Positions 42,492 through 51,008 of a stretch of DNA of 56,720 nucleotides are shown here, piece after piece. The translations under genes and the position numbers were made by a program. The stretch spans positions 1 through 56,720 of the forward strand of contig NZ_JNIK01000007.1 of NCBI RefSeq assembly GCF_000701365.1, written 5' to 3'. Numbering within the stretch: position 1 is the first letter of the stretch; every line of letters starts with the position of its first letter. Under the pieces are notes generated by a model. It searched no databases. It was not told the origin of the DNA and saw nothing but the letters and a program-made list of their open reading frames with translations. This DNA is from Blastococcus sp. URHD0036 (lineage in GTDB: Bacteria; Actinomycetota; Actinomycetes; Mycobacteriales; Geodermatophilaceae).

Positions 42492-43763
42492 CTACTGGTG
42501 AAGGGCTCGCGGTGCCAGCAGTAGGACGTCGGTGTCGTCGGTGGTCACGCCGAAGACGCCCTGGTGGTCGCGTGTGATGGCCAGGGGGCTCGCCGCTCCG
42601 GGGACCGCGACGGTGGTGGTCGACCGGGTGGCGGCGTCGTAGGTCACGCGCAGCGTCATGGTGCCTTCCTGCCGGCCCCAGCCACGGCCGTCGTCATCGA
42701 GGGCGGTCCACCACAGCGAGTCCTCGGTGCAGACGGTGGTGTTGGTTCGCAAATCGACGAGGTTGCTGCCTACGACGACGTACCGGCCGTTGGGTGATTC
42801 GGGGACCAGGCTGAAGCCCATGCGGCAGGGCAGGTCGACCCGCAAGCCTTCGGGGCGGTCGGCCAACAGCCGCTGGCCGGCCTCGGTGCCCAACAGGACC
42901 CGGGGCAACAGCAGGAGGTCGCTTTCGGAGTCGTACTGCTGGCCGTCGTAGACCAGCCCTAGCTGCGGGCATGCGTCGGCCGCCGGCGTCGCGTCGCGGA
43001 TGTAGGTGCAGCCGCGGGTGTAGATGGGCTCGCCTTCGAGGAAGCCGGTGACCGAGTCCAGGTAGGCGATGTCGCCGGTGTCGACCTCGGGGTTGTCGAA
43101 CCGCTGCTGCTCCCCGGTCTGCAGGTCGACCAGCAGGGTGTGGAAGGTCAGGTACTCCTCGTCCAAGACCGCGAGGCTGAGGGAGTCCACGCCCGGGACG
43201 ACCGACACCCGGGTGGTCGGCAGGGTGAAGTCCAGGACCAGTTCGCCGGTGTCGGCGTTGAGGGTGAGCACGCGGGTGGCGAGCGGGCCCGTCGGTGTCT
43301 GGCTGCCGATGTTGGTCACCACCAGCCAGTCCGGGCCCTCGGTGGTGGGGATGCGGTTCAGAATCGGTTGCAGCGGCTGGTCCCCGGCGGGGTCGAGGAG
43401 CTCGGGCAGCTGGGTGTGCCAGATCGGTGCGCCGTCGAGGTCGACCAGGGTGACGTACTCGGCGCCGGCGTCATCGCGCCACAGCGTCGCCAACCGATCC
43501 CCCACCAGTTGCCAGCTGGCCCGCCGGAAGCCGTCGGTCTCGGCACCGGCGTCTGCGGTGCGGAAGCCACGGGCGCCGGCCAGGTCGAACTCCGGCGGCA
43601 ACGTGACCCCGGACAACGACCACTGGTCGGTGAGAGCCGTCGGCACATCCGGCGCCGGCGGCGCCGTCCGAGCCGCCTCCGGAGAGGGGGACGGTCCGTC
43701 GCCGCTGCACGCACTGGTGAGCACGATGACGGATCCGAGCAGCCCGATGACCCGCTTCAACAC
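42492..43763 (-). CDS. secreted lipoprotein of unknown function, probable beta-propeller
   Basis: The 423-residue protein has a signal peptide LKRVIGLLGSVIVLTSACSG with the lipobox cysteine at residue 19, then a proline-rich linker. The mature part contains repeated units of the type WQLVGDRLATLWRDDAGAEY, LVDLDGAPIWHTQLPEL and VLTLNADTGELVLDFTLP, in which short strands alternate with D-G turns. This looks like a PQQ- or WD-like beta-propeller. Four cysteines in the distal half may form disulfides outside the cell. The start is GTG 43763. I do not recognise a named family. It is a single-gene unit between the Lsr2 fusion and a degraded region. Confidence 0.75.
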   Translation of the reverse strand: MLKRVIGLLGSVIVLTSACSGDGPSPSPEAARTAPPAPDVPTALTDQWSLSGVTLPPEFDLAGARGFRTADAGAETDGFRRASWQLVGDRLATLWRDDAGAEYVTLVDLDGAPIWHTQLPELLDPAGDQPLQPILNRIPTTEGPDWLVVTNIGSQTPTGPLATRVLTLNADTGELVLDFTLPTTRVSVVPGVDSLSLAVLDEEYLTFHTLLVDLQTGEQQRFDNPEVDTGDIAYLDSVTGFLEGEPIYTRGCTYIRDATPAADACPQLGLVYDGQQYDSESDLLLLPRVLLGTEAGQRLLADRPEGLRVDLPCRMGFSLVPESPNGRYVVVGSNLVDLRTNTTVCTEDSLWWTALDDDGRGWGRQEGTMTLRVTYDAATRSTTTVAVPGAASPLAITRDHQGVFGVTTDDTDVLLLAPRALHQ

Positions 43764-44147
43764 CCGATTCCTGCCTTTCGTCTACCCCGCGAACGCCCCG
43801 CAGTCGCCAGCCGACGCCCTGGGGAGGTGATCACGGAGTTCGCTGGTGGATCCGCCCACTCAAGGAGCCTCGGCCTCCCTTCGGGCCTTGCCCTCATCCA
43901 TGCCGTTTCCGGCGGAGGCGCGATGGTCCGTGACCGCTCTCCAGTAGTTCTCCGGTCCTCCTGCCGTCCGGTCCGCTGGGCGCTCACCATGTCGAAAGCC
44001 GTGTACGGGTAGGGATGTGGTGAGCGGCAGCTGGTTGTGGGCGACTCCCGGCCGGGCCGCCGCAGTCCGGCCGACCGGACAGGAGAACAGGAGGCGCCGT
44101 TCGGAAAGCTGACCGCACATAGCGGCGGCCCGCTCCGATCCGCACAG
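43764..44147. other. region without recognisable features
   Basis: These 384 bases upstream of the lipoprotein gene show no protein family, hairpin or operator I can support. The promoter of the lipoprotein presumably lies near its left end. Confidence 0.35.
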
Positions 44148-44318
44148 CTACTCCCCCGCGTGGTCGTCGGTCCCGGGGCCCCGCAGATGCTCACGGATGC
44201 GTTCGGCTGGTTCACGGTGCTTCTTGGCGCGCGACAGCAGCTCCTCCGCCTCATGCGACCAACCTCGGTGCGGCTTGCCCGGACGAGAAGGCGGAGAGAT
44301 GCCCATGCCACCCAGCAT
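44148..44318 (-). CDS. possible small basic protein, 56 residues
   Basis: An ATG-initiated frame encodes LGGMGISPPSRPGKPHRGW, then SHEAEELLSRAKKHREPAE and RIREHLRGPGTDD. The charged heptad-like pattern suggests a helix and is more protein-like than the alternative frames here. There is no clear ribosome binding site, and a stop codon lies 24 bases upstream in frame. I do not recognise the family. It could be a genuine small gene or the end of a decayed one. Confidence 0.35.
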   Translation of the reverse strand: MLGGMGISPPSRPGKPHRGWSHEAEELLSRAKKHREPAERIREHLRGPGTDDHAGE

Positions 44319-44539
44319 CGAGATACGGAACTCATTGGACTAGGACAACGTCGCGCACTGTCACCGGAGCGGGGGCCTCGTTCACTCGGCCGGGCCTATG
44401 CACGCCGTACGCGCACCCGGGCCGCCAGGAGCCGACCAAGCGCGGGTGTGTGCATCGGACCGCTATCCACGGACGCTGCCGTACTGATTACTGCTAATGT
44501 GCCGACCGTCGGCGAATCGGACTGCCGGCGCGAAGCGGC

Positions 44540-45100
44540 ATGCCCGCCGGCTACCCGCACGGGCTGGGGTGGAAGTCGCCGCGCGAGTACCGCAAGCCCA
44601 CGATTACGGCGGTCAACGGCTACGCACTCGGCTCCGGCTGTGAGCTGGCCCACATGACGGACTTCATCGTCGCGGGCGACTCCGCGGAGTTCACGGCCGC
44701 CGAGATCGAGGTGGGCCTGCACCCCTTCGCGTCGACGACGAACTACCTGCCGAAGATGGTGGGCAAGCACCTCGCGATGGAGCTTGTCCTCAGCGGTCGG
44801 AAGCTGAGTGCCCAGGAGGCCCCGGAGCTCCGCCCGCTCAACAAGGTGGTCCCCGACGGTGACCTGCTGACCGAGGCCAAGGCCCTGGCGAAGCAGATTG
44901 CCGCCCGATCACCGTCGCCTTCGCCTTCGCCTTCGCCTTCGCCTTCGCCAAGAAGTTGGTGAACCGCGCGATGAATGTCATGGAGGACTACGAGCTCGAG
45001 CGGGGCTTTGGTCTACTACCTGCACACCATGGACGACACGCGTGCGGCGTGGACCGCCGCTGCCGCCCGTGCGCCCCTCCCGGAGTTCCACGGCCGTTGA
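44540..45100 (+). pseudogene. enoyl-CoA hydratase remnant disrupted by a hexanucleotide expansion
   Basis: From 44585 the crotonase fold is clear: KPTITAVNGYALGSGCELA, MTDFIVAGDSAEFTAAEIEVG and LPKMVGKHLAMELVLSGR. The N-terminal quarter is missing. After QIAARSP the ancestral sequence would read ITVAFAKKLVNRAMNVMEDY. Here TCGCCT is repeated five times (44915-44944), giving an SPSPSP tract and changing frame; the correct frame resumes as KKLVNRAMNVMEDYELERGF. Another shift precedes VYYLHTMDDTRAAW, and the natural C-terminus APLPEFHGR stops at 45098-45100. Confidence 0.8.
44915..44944 (+). repeat. hexanucleotide microsatellite, five TCGCCT units
   Basis: Five exact copies of TCGCCT are followed by the variant TCGCCA. 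The repeat lies inside the hydratase pseudogene where homologues have one or two such units, so it is a slippage expansion. Confidence 0.9.
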
Positions 45101-45206
45101 CGTCGTCCGGAGGTCCGTCCGCCGCACCCTTGCGGCACGGCGGGTGGCCGCAGTACCGCCCGCGACCCGCCCGCGGACGGTGAACCCTGACCCGTAGTGG
45201 GGACCT

Positions 45207-45219
45207 GATCCCTGGATTC
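45207..45219 (-). promoter_or_regulatory. candidate GntR operator before the second GntR gene
   Basis: On the minus strand GAATCCAGGGATC matches 9 of 13 positions of the palindrome GTATCCAGGATAC, including an intact ATCCAGG. It lies 73 bases before ATG 45293. It is one of the weaker sites, supported by its position upstream of a paralogous regulator that has a better site. Confidence 0.4.
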
Positions 45220-45292
45220 CGGACTCACGCACCCGCGCTCGTCTACAGTATCCCTCACGACTTCCGACGGCACCGGAGAGATGTGAGGTCCC

Positions 45293-46024
45293 ATGGCGGA
45301 CGAGTTGGGTCAGGCGAGTCCGCTTCAGCGGGTGCGACTCGTCGATCAAGTGACCGATCGGTTGCGCAGTATGATTGTCAGTGGGGAGCTTTTGCCGGGC
45401 CACCCGCTGCTTCAGATCCAGTTGTCCGAGCGTCTCGGCGTCAGTCGCACCCCGCTGCGCGAGGCGTTCCGGATCCTCGAGCGGGACGGGCTCGTCCGGG
45501 TCAGCAACGGCAACCAGACCGTCGAGGTCACCGAGATGACGCCGACGGAGATCACCGAGATCTACCAGATCCGGGAAGCCCTCGACGGACTCGCCGCCCG
45601 GCTGCTCGCGTCCGCGGGCATGACGGCCGAGGTTGAGAAGAGCTTGTCCCAGTCGATGACCAAGATGGACAAGATCCTTGCCCGCAAGCGCCTCGACGTG
45701 GCCGCCTTTCAACCCGCGCACATCGACTTCCACGTCGGCATCATGCTTGCGAACCCGAACCGTCGCCTGCAGGAGATGGCCCACATCGTGCGGCTCAGCT
45801 CCCAGATGTTCCTCCCCCGCTACTTGAACCGGACGCACGGCGGCGCAGCGAGAGCCGACGACGAGAAGTACCTTCGCTCTCTTTTCGACGTCGCGGCGGA
45901 CGACCACAAGGTGATCTTCGAGACGATCATGAGCGGCGACGCCGACAAGGCCGAAAAGATCGCCAAGCGACACATCCGCAGGTCGATCGAGACGATTGCG
46001 CGCACCACCCATCTCGACGCCTGA
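45293..46024 (+). CDS. GntR-family regulator with FCD ligand domain, intact copy
   Basis: The 243-residue protein has a winged helix-turn-helix in residues 8-80 (LQRVRLVDQVTDRLRSMIV, IQLSERLGVSRTPLREAFR, ILERDGLVRVSNGNQTVEV) and a helical FCD domain (EIYQIREALDGLAARLLAS, HIDFHVGIMLANPNRRLQE, RHIRRSIETIA). It has the same length as the copy at 52876 and is clearly paralogous, but it differs more than those two differ from each other. FCD GntR proteins bind small organic acids or acyl-CoAs and usually repress catabolic genes. The start is ATG 45293 with GAGGT upstream. It is a monocistronic gene between a hydratase pseudogene and IS debris. Confidence 0.92.
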   Translation: MADELGQASPLQRVRLVDQVTDRLRSMIVSGELLPGHPLLQIQLSERLGVSRTPLREAFRILERDGLVRVSNGNQTVEVTEMTPTEITEIYQIREALDGLAARLLASAGMTAEVEKSLSQSMTKMDKILARKRLDVAAFQPAHIDFHVGIMLANPNRRLQEMAHIVRLSSQMFLPRYLNRTHGGAARADDEKYLRSLFDVAADDHKVIFETIMSGDADKAEKIAKRHIRRSIETIARTTHLDA

Positions 46025-46199
46025 CCGCCGCCCGGCACGCTTCGTCCACCCCGCACGGGTCGAGCCGGCATGACACGAAACAGTCACCCGGATGTCGCGT
46101 CCTCGTTGCGACAATCGGCACGGAGCACCTGCGACACCTCGGAAGGGCATCCCTCGGCGTTGACGGGGCAAAGCCCCTGCCTCGTCGCTCCCTGAGTCG

Positions 46200-46850
46200 A
46201 CACGGCAGCGGGCGACCGGGATGCCCTCCCGGTTCAGAGCCCGCCAGACCTTGCGGGCGCCATAGACGCCGAAGTCGGCCTCGTGCACCCGGACGACCTC
46301 GGCCTTGAGCTGCTCGTCGGCCACGGCCCGGGCCGAGGACGGCCGGGATCGCGCGGCGTAGTAGGTGCTCGGAGCGATCTTCGCGCCCGCCTCGGTGAGG
46401 GCCCGGCAGATCGGCTCGACTCCGAACTGCTGTCGATACTGAACGATGAAGTCGATCAGCGCTGGGACGGCCGGTCGAGCTCGGCCGCGAAGAAGGCCGG
46501 GGCGCTCTTGAGGATCGTGTTCGCCCGGCGCAGCTCCCGATTCTCCCGCTCCAGCTCGGCCAGCCGCGCCCGTTCATCAGTCGTCAGACCTGCCGCGCTG
46601 CCGTCGTCAATGCGCGTCTGCTGCACCCAGTTCCGCAGCGAGTCCGGCACGATCCCCAACTGCTCACCGACCCGCTTGCACGCGGCGTTGACGCTCAGCT
46701 TCTCCGGCCCCTCCACCAGATCGACCGCGAAGCGAATCGCCCGCTCACGCAGCTCGACGGGGCAATTCCTCGGTGCCGCCATGACTTCCATGCTTCGGTG
46801 GTTGGAAGCCTCCATCAATCCCGGGGCGGTTCACGCTGCGGGCCGGCACG
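46200..46850 (-). mobile_element. IS3-family element, truncated
   Basis: An intact OrfA (46456-46782) overlaps the start of OrfB. OrfB continues in the shifted frame (ADEQLKAEVVRVHEADFGV, YGARKVWRALNREGIPVA) but is lost after about 80 residues near 46205, so the catalytic DDE domain is absent. No second end was found. The element abuts the 3' flank of the GntR gene. Confidence 0.75.
46456..46782 (-). CDS. IS3-family transposase OrfA
   Basis: The 108-residue protein has the IS3 OrfA helix-turn-helix (NCPVELRERAIRFAVDLVE, VNAACKRVGEQLGIVPDSL, RNWVQQTRIDDG) and the leucine-zipper-like C-terminus ARLAELERENRELRRANTIL. It is complete from ATG 46782. Because OrfB is truncated, it can no longer give the fused transposase by frameshifting; at most it is a DNA-binding remnant. 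Confidence 0.8.
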   Translation of the reverse strand: MAAPRNCPVELRERAIRFAVDLVEGPEKLSVNAACKRVGEQLGIVPDSLRNWVQQTRIDDGSAAGLTTDERARLAELERENRELRRANTILKSAPAFFAAELDRPSQR

Positions 46851-47043
46851 CAAAGTTCGGCGCCGATCCAGGCCGGTCCCCGCTGCTCCCGACGGCCGAG
46901 TTCGACGACCCAGTCTTCTATCTCTGCAGCAGCGCGCCGGGGGCTAGTGTGCGGCCGGCTGGACCGGTCGACCAACCCCGCCTCGCCTTCAGCCTGCAAA
47001 CGGCTGACCCAGGTGTTGGCCTTCGACAAGCCACACACCCCAC
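46826..47043 (-). pseudogene. IS481-family transposase N-terminal fragment
   Basis: About 70 residues (SKANTWVSRLQAEGEAGLV, DRSSRPHTSPRRAAAEIED) match the helix-turn-helix and RSSRPH region of IS481 transposases. The DDE domain is missing. The fragment lies next to the IS3 remnant, forming a small mobile-element junkyard between the GntR gene and the kinase/ACAD operon. Confidence 0.6.
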
Positions 47044-47153
47044 TCGGAGGTTCTCCTTCGTTCAAGCCCAGATCGCTGTCACCAACGTCCTGGCTCGGTA
47101 CATCTAGGGCGCTGGGCTCGACCGGACCGGCATGGGAGGAGCGGATTGCGGGA

Positions 47154-47888
47154 TCAGCCGGCTGTTGCTGAAGGCCGGGCGGGTGGGCCCGCGGCCGTGT
47201 ATGCGGTCCCGGGCGGATCCAGCGCCCACTCCGGTGCGGAACCCCACGTGTCCTCGAAGACCAGTTCGGCGAGAGGGCGGCGGCGAACGGGGCCGTGACC
47301 CCCTTGGGGGCGCCCCAGGGTGATCGTTGCAGCGATGAACGCCTCCGCCGGCACACTGAGCAGCTCGCTCAACTGAGGTTCGATCCCGCGATGGAAGCCG
47401 GTCATGACGCCGCCGTAGCCCAGTGCGCGGGCGGCGAGCAGGAGGTTCTGGCAGGCCGGGTAGACGGAAGCGCCTTCCATCGGAGCCGGTTCGCGGTACC
47501 GAACCAGGCACGTCAGGACGACGACCGGAACGGACTCGAAGCCCCCGACGTACTCGGCCATCGTCCGGGCCATCCGTGCCTTGGCGGACCGGGGCTCCGC
47601 ATCTGAGCGGTAGCCCTCCCGCTGCCCCTTGCCCGCCCAAATCTCGCGGGCCCTCTCGCCGAGCAGACGCCGAGCGGCGACCGCCCTGGGGCCGTCGATG
47701 AGCACGATGAACCGGAACGGCTGTCGATTTGATCCACTGGCTGCCCGGGTAGCTGCGAAGAGGATGTCGCGCAAGACCTCGGGCGGCATGAGGTCACCCG
47801 TGTAGCGCCGGATGGCACGGGTGGTCGTCAGCCCCTCGAGGAGGCCCACCGAGTCCGCGGGAAGCGGCCGGACCTCCGGGGCGGTCAC
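47154..47888 (-). CDS. nitroreductase-family FMN protein
   Basis: The 244-residue protein contains TTTRAIRRYTGDLMPPEVL at the N-terminus and ATRAASGSNRQPFRFIVL, the FMN-binding signature of the nitroreductase family, plus VYPACQNLLLAARALGYGG and the C-terminal ITLGRPQGG. Such proteins reduce nitro groups, quinones or enones with NAD(P)H, and some serve as enoate-type reductases. The GTG start overlaps the stop of the phosphotransferase gene by 4 bases, making it the last member of the six-gene operon. Its true substrate is unknown. Confidence 0.88.
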   Translation of the reverse strand: MTAPEVRPLPADSVGLLEGLTTTRAIRRYTGDLMPPEVLRDILFAATRAASGSNRQPFRFIVLIDGPRAVAARRLLGERAREIWAGKGQREGYRSDAEPRSAKARMARTMAEYVGGFESVPVVVLTCLVRYREPAPMEGASVYPACQNLLLAARALGYGGVMTGFHRGIEPQLSELLSVPAEAFIAATITLGRPQGGHGPVRRRPLAELVFEDTWGSAPEWALDPPGTAYTAAGPPARPSATAG

Positions 47889-48946
47889 ACCAGCCCCGCG
47901 ATCCGCGCAGCCCGGTTTAGAAGGGTCGGCACGCGGTGCTCGAAGCTTGCGTGTCCTGGGTCGTCACTCTGCCCGCGCGCGTACCGCGCCCAGCTGCCCT
48001 CGACGAGGCAGGACACCTTGAACAGGGCGAGGACCTGGTAGTAGTCGACGTCCTCCAGCGGTCGGTCCGTGCCCTTCGCGTATCGCTCGATCAGCTCGCG
48101 GCGGGTGAACTGGCCAGGCAGGCTGCAGAACAACGTGCTGGGGTCGCGCCCTTCGGCCGGCTCTCCGGGCTCCTGCCACAGCCCGATCAGCCACCCGAGG
48201 TCGAGCAGCGGGTCACCGATCGTGGCGAGCTCCCAGTCGACGATGGCCGCCAAACGACCCGGCCGACCGTGCGCGCACATGACGTTGGACCAGGTGTAGT
48301 CCCCGTGCATGAGCCCGGGCCTGGAACCCGTCGGCACGTGCGTGCGCAACCACTCGGCGATTTCGCCCACGTGTGGAAGCTCTCGCGTCCTATACCGATC
48401 CAATTGGGCAAGCCACCGGTCGGCCTGACGCTCGAGGAACCCGTCGGGCCGCCCCAGGTCCCCGAGGCCGGCGGCGCGCCAATCGAAGCGACCGAGCGCC
48501 GCGAGGCCGTCGACCAGTGCGCCGGTCAGCTCCCGCTGGGCCGCCGCGTCATCGGTGAAGGGCTCCGGGAGGGGCAGCCGGGGCGCGAAGCCGTGCACCC
48601 ACTCCTGGAGGAGGAACGGCGCGCCGATGACGGCCTCATCCGTGCAGTAGGCGACCACCCGGGCGTGGGGGACGTCGCTGTCGCGCAGGGCGCTGATGAC
48701 CCGGTACTCGCGCTCGAACCCGACCGGTGGCCTGCCCGACGTCACGCGCGGGGGGCGCCGGAGCATCCACGACGACGAGCCGCTCGACACCCGGAACATC
48801 TCGTTGGAGTGCCCGATGGTGATCCGCTTGACGGTGGGCGGCTCGTCGATGGCCACGACGTCGGCGAGGTAGGCCTGGAGTCGCTCGACCGGTACCAGCG
48901 CCGCGGTCAGTTCGTCGTCGGTGAGCGCCCGGGACGGCCCGGTCAC
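47885..48946 (-). CDS. ACAD10/11-type phosphotransferase (APH-fold kinase)
   Basis: The 353-residue protein has the aminoglycoside-phosphotransferase fold: RITIGHSNEMFRVSSG as nucleotide loop, LRRPP with the ATP lysine replaced by arginine as in this subgroup, the catalytic loop LMHGDYTWSNVMC (HxDxxxxN) near residue 235 and IVDWELATIGDPLLDLGW with the metal aspartate. In ACAD10/11 and the bacterial LvaA system this kinase type phosphorylates the hydroxyl of 4-hydroxyacyl-CoA so that a partner acyl-CoA dehydrogenase can eliminate it. The partner is two genes upstream here. It overlaps both neighbours by 4 bases. Antibiotic resistance is unlikely. Confidence 0.85.
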   Translation of the reverse strand: MTGPSRALTDDELTAALVPVERLQAYLADVVAIDEPPTVKRITIGHSNEMFRVSSGSSSWMLRRPPRVTSGRPPVGFEREYRVISALRDSDVPHARVVAYCTDEAVIGAPFLLQEWVHGFAPRLPLPEPFTDDAAAQRELTGALVDGLAALGRFDWRAAGLGDLGRPDGFLERQADRWLAQLDRYRTRELPHVGEIAEWLRTHVPTGSRPGLMHGDYTWSNVMCAHGRPGRLAAIVDWELATIGDPLLDLGWLIGLWQEPGEPAEGRDPSTLFCSLPGQFTRRELIERYAKGTDRPLEDVDYYQVLALFKVSCLVEGSWARYARGQSDDPGHASFEHRVPTLLNRAARIAGLV

Positions 48947-49728
48947 CGCGCGCCTCCGGCGGGGGTCCCCATAACGTCGGCGGCGGGCGCGATGACCGGT
49001 AGGTCGTTCTGGACGGCCTCGAGGATGGATCGCGCCACGGCGTTCGCGTCGATGCTGGGCGATCCCCTCGATGGGCGCCAGCCGTCGCTCGCAGGTGGCG
49101 CCGCCACCCGGAGTCCCTTGGGCCGGTTTCGGTCGGATTCGCTGATGTTGGTGGCCACCAGTCCGGGCAGGACCAGAGTCACGCCGACCGCGGACCCGAT
49201 CCGGCCCAGCTCCTCGCGCAAGCTCTCGGTGAGGCCGACCACGGCATGCTTGCTGGCGGCGTAGACCGCGTTCCCCGGGAGCGGCGTCACGCCGCCGCGG
49301 GAGGCGACGTTCACGACTTGCCCGGCACCGCGGGCAACCATGCGCGGCAAGAACGCCCGCAGCCCGTGGACGACCCCGTCGAGGTTGACGCCGAGGACCC
49401 ACCGCCAATTGGCGAGATCCTGTTCCCACGTCGGCGCCCACGGGCCGACCACGCCGGCGTTGTTGCAGAGCAGGTCGACCGGTCCCACCTCCATGGTGAC
49501 GACCTCCGCCAGGTGCTGGACCGACGGCCACGACGACACATCGGTGACTACGGGGCGCGTCCGGATCCCTTCCCCGTCGAGCGTCTTCGCCGCCGCGATC
49601 AGCGTGCCCGCTTCGACGTCCGCCATCACGACGATGACTCCGAGCCGGCCCAGCGCTCGCGAGAGGGCCAGGCCGATTCCGCTGGCGGCTCCGGTGACCA
49701 CGGCCACCTGCCCCTCTTCGATGTTCAT
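48943..49728 (-). CDS. SDR family oxidoreductase
   Basis: The 261-residue SDR has TGAASGIGLALSRALG, CNNAGVVGP and YAASKHAVVGLTESL with catalytic YxxxK. A C-terminal tail NAVARSILEAVQNDLPVIAP is typical of the SDRs found next to ACAD10/11-type genes. ATG 49728 overlaps the ACAD stop, and its own stop overlaps the kinase start, so it is translationally coupled. It may oxidise the hydroxyacyl intermediate or an alcohol precursor. Substrate unknown. Confidence 0.88.
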   Translation of the reverse strand: MNIEEGQVAVVTGAASGIGLALSRALGRLGVIVVMADVEAGTLIAAAKTLDGEGIRTRPVVTDVSSWPSVQHLAEVVTMEVGPVDLLCNNAGVVGPWAPTWEQDLANWRWVLGVNLDGVVHGLRAFLPRMVARGAGQVVNVASRGGVTPLPGNAVYAASKHAVVGLTESLREELGRIGSAVGVTLVLPGLVATNISESDRNRPKGLRVAAPPASDGWRPSRGSPSIDANAVARSILEAVQNDLPVIAPAADVMGTPAGGAR

Positions 49729-51002
49729 CTGAGCGAAGCGCTCTCGGCCGCGGCGACGTCCTGGCTCCCGAGCGCGGCGAGAGCCGCGGCCCGACGGGTG
49801 GGGACGTGCTCGCTCGGCCACATACCGGTCACCGGCGTGTACCCCCGTAGCACCCGGCGGGCCACGGTGACGCGGTGCACCTCGTCAGGGCCGTCGTAGA
49901 TCCTGGACGCGCGAGCCCGGCGGTACAGGTACTCGAGCGGCATGTCCGAGGAGACGCCCAGCGCGCCGTGGACCTGGATCGCCCGGTCGAGCACATCCAT
50001 CAGGACCTTCGCCCCGTGGTACTTGATCGCCGCGATCTCCGTCCGAGCCTCGGGCACGCCCTTCTGGTCGATCACCCAGGCGGCGTGCAGGGTCATCAGC
50101 CGCAGGCCCTGGATCTCGGCGTAGGAATCGGCGATCCAGTTCTGCACGGTCTGCTTGTCGGCCAGCAGGCCGCCGGAGACCTCGCGGCTGACGGCCCGCT
50201 CGCACATCATGTCGAAGGCACGCCGGCACACACCCAGCCAGCGCATGACGTGGTGGATGCGGCCAGGCCCCAGCCGGCGCTGGGACATCTCGAAGGCGCG
50301 GCCCTGCTCACCCAGCAGGGCCGCGGCAGGGACCCGGCAGTCCTCGAACGCGATCTGCGCGTGCGTGCCCTCGGCCCCCATGAGGTCGCTCTCCCCCACG
50401 ATCCGCAGCCCCGGCGTGCCGCCCGCCACGAGCAACGTGGAGAACTGCTGATGGCGGGGTGCGTCGGGATCGGTCTTGCAGACCACGAGCAGGACGTCGG
50501 CGAAGGCGGCATTGGACGCGAACCACTTGCCCCCGTTGATCACCCACTCATCGCCGTCACGGACCGCGGTGGTCGTGATCCGCGTGGGGTCCGACCCGGC
50601 GCCCGGCTCGGTGAGGCAGAACGCGGAGAAGATGTCGCCGTCCAGCAGGGGCCGCAGGTACGACGCCTTCTGCTCCTCGGTGCCGAAGAGCGCGAGGATC
50701 TCGGCGTTCCCGGAGTCGGGGGCCTGGTTGCCGAAGACCGGAGGAGCAAAGCGGGTGATCCCGATGACCTCATGCAGCAGTCCCAGCTTCACCTGGCCGT
50801 ATCCCGCTCCACCAAGTTCCGGGCCGAGGTGGCACGCCCAGAGCCCGGCGTCCTTGACCTGCTGCTTGAGCGGAGCCGTGCGGGCCAGCAGTTCGGGCCG
50901 GTCGAGATCCAGCGTCTCCAGGGGGAGGATCTCGCGGCGGACGAACTCATCGGCCCAGCGCAACTTCTCCGCGTACGCCTCGTCGGTGCTGAATTCCCAC
51001 AT
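49725..51002 (-). CDS. acyl-CoA dehydrogenase, ACAD10/11-like
   Basis: The 425-residue flavoprotein has FCLTEPGAGSDPTRITTTA for FAD/substrate binding, VINGGKWFASNA, and the C-terminal IQVHGALGVSSDMPLEYLYRR-type segment followed by SRIYDGPDEVHRVTVARRVL. These last motifs distinguish the ACAD10/11 branch from ordinary short-chain enzymes. It should act on long or hydroxylated acyl-CoA and pass electrons to ETF. It is the third gene of the operon, 6 bases after the TetR gene, and its partner kinase is two genes downstream. GGAG precedes ATG 51002. Confidence 0.92.
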   Translation of the reverse strand: MWEFSTDEAYAEKLRWADEFVRREILPLETLDLDRPELLARTAPLKQQVKDAGLWACHLGPELGGAGYGQVKLGLLHEVIGITRFAPPVFGNQAPDSGNAEILALFGTEEQKASYLRPLLDGDIFSAFCLTEPGAGSDPTRITTTAVRDGDEWVINGGKWFASNAAFADVLLVVCKTDPDAPRHQQFSTLLVAGGTPGLRIVGESDLMGAEGTHAQIAFEDCRVPAAALLGEQGRAFEMSQRRLGPGRIHHVMRWLGVCRRAFDMMCERAVSREVSGGLLADKQTVQNWIADSYAEIQGLRLMTLHAAWVIDQKGVPEARTEIAAIKYHGAKVLMDVLDRAIQVHGALGVSSDMPLEYLYRRARASRIYDGPDEVHRVTVARRVLRGYTPVTGMWPSEHVPTRRAAALAALGSQDVAAAESASLR

Positions 51003-51008
51003 GGTGAT

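Noticed and set aside
44915-44944. CRISPR-like or regulatory repeat
   Set aside because: Five contiguous hexamers without spacers inside a hydratase pseudogene are simple slippage.
47885-48946. Aminoglycoside resistance gene
   Set aside because: Although it has the APH fold, the operon with an ACAD10/11-like dehydrogenase and SDRs, and the sequence style, indicate the acyl-CoA kinase subgroup.
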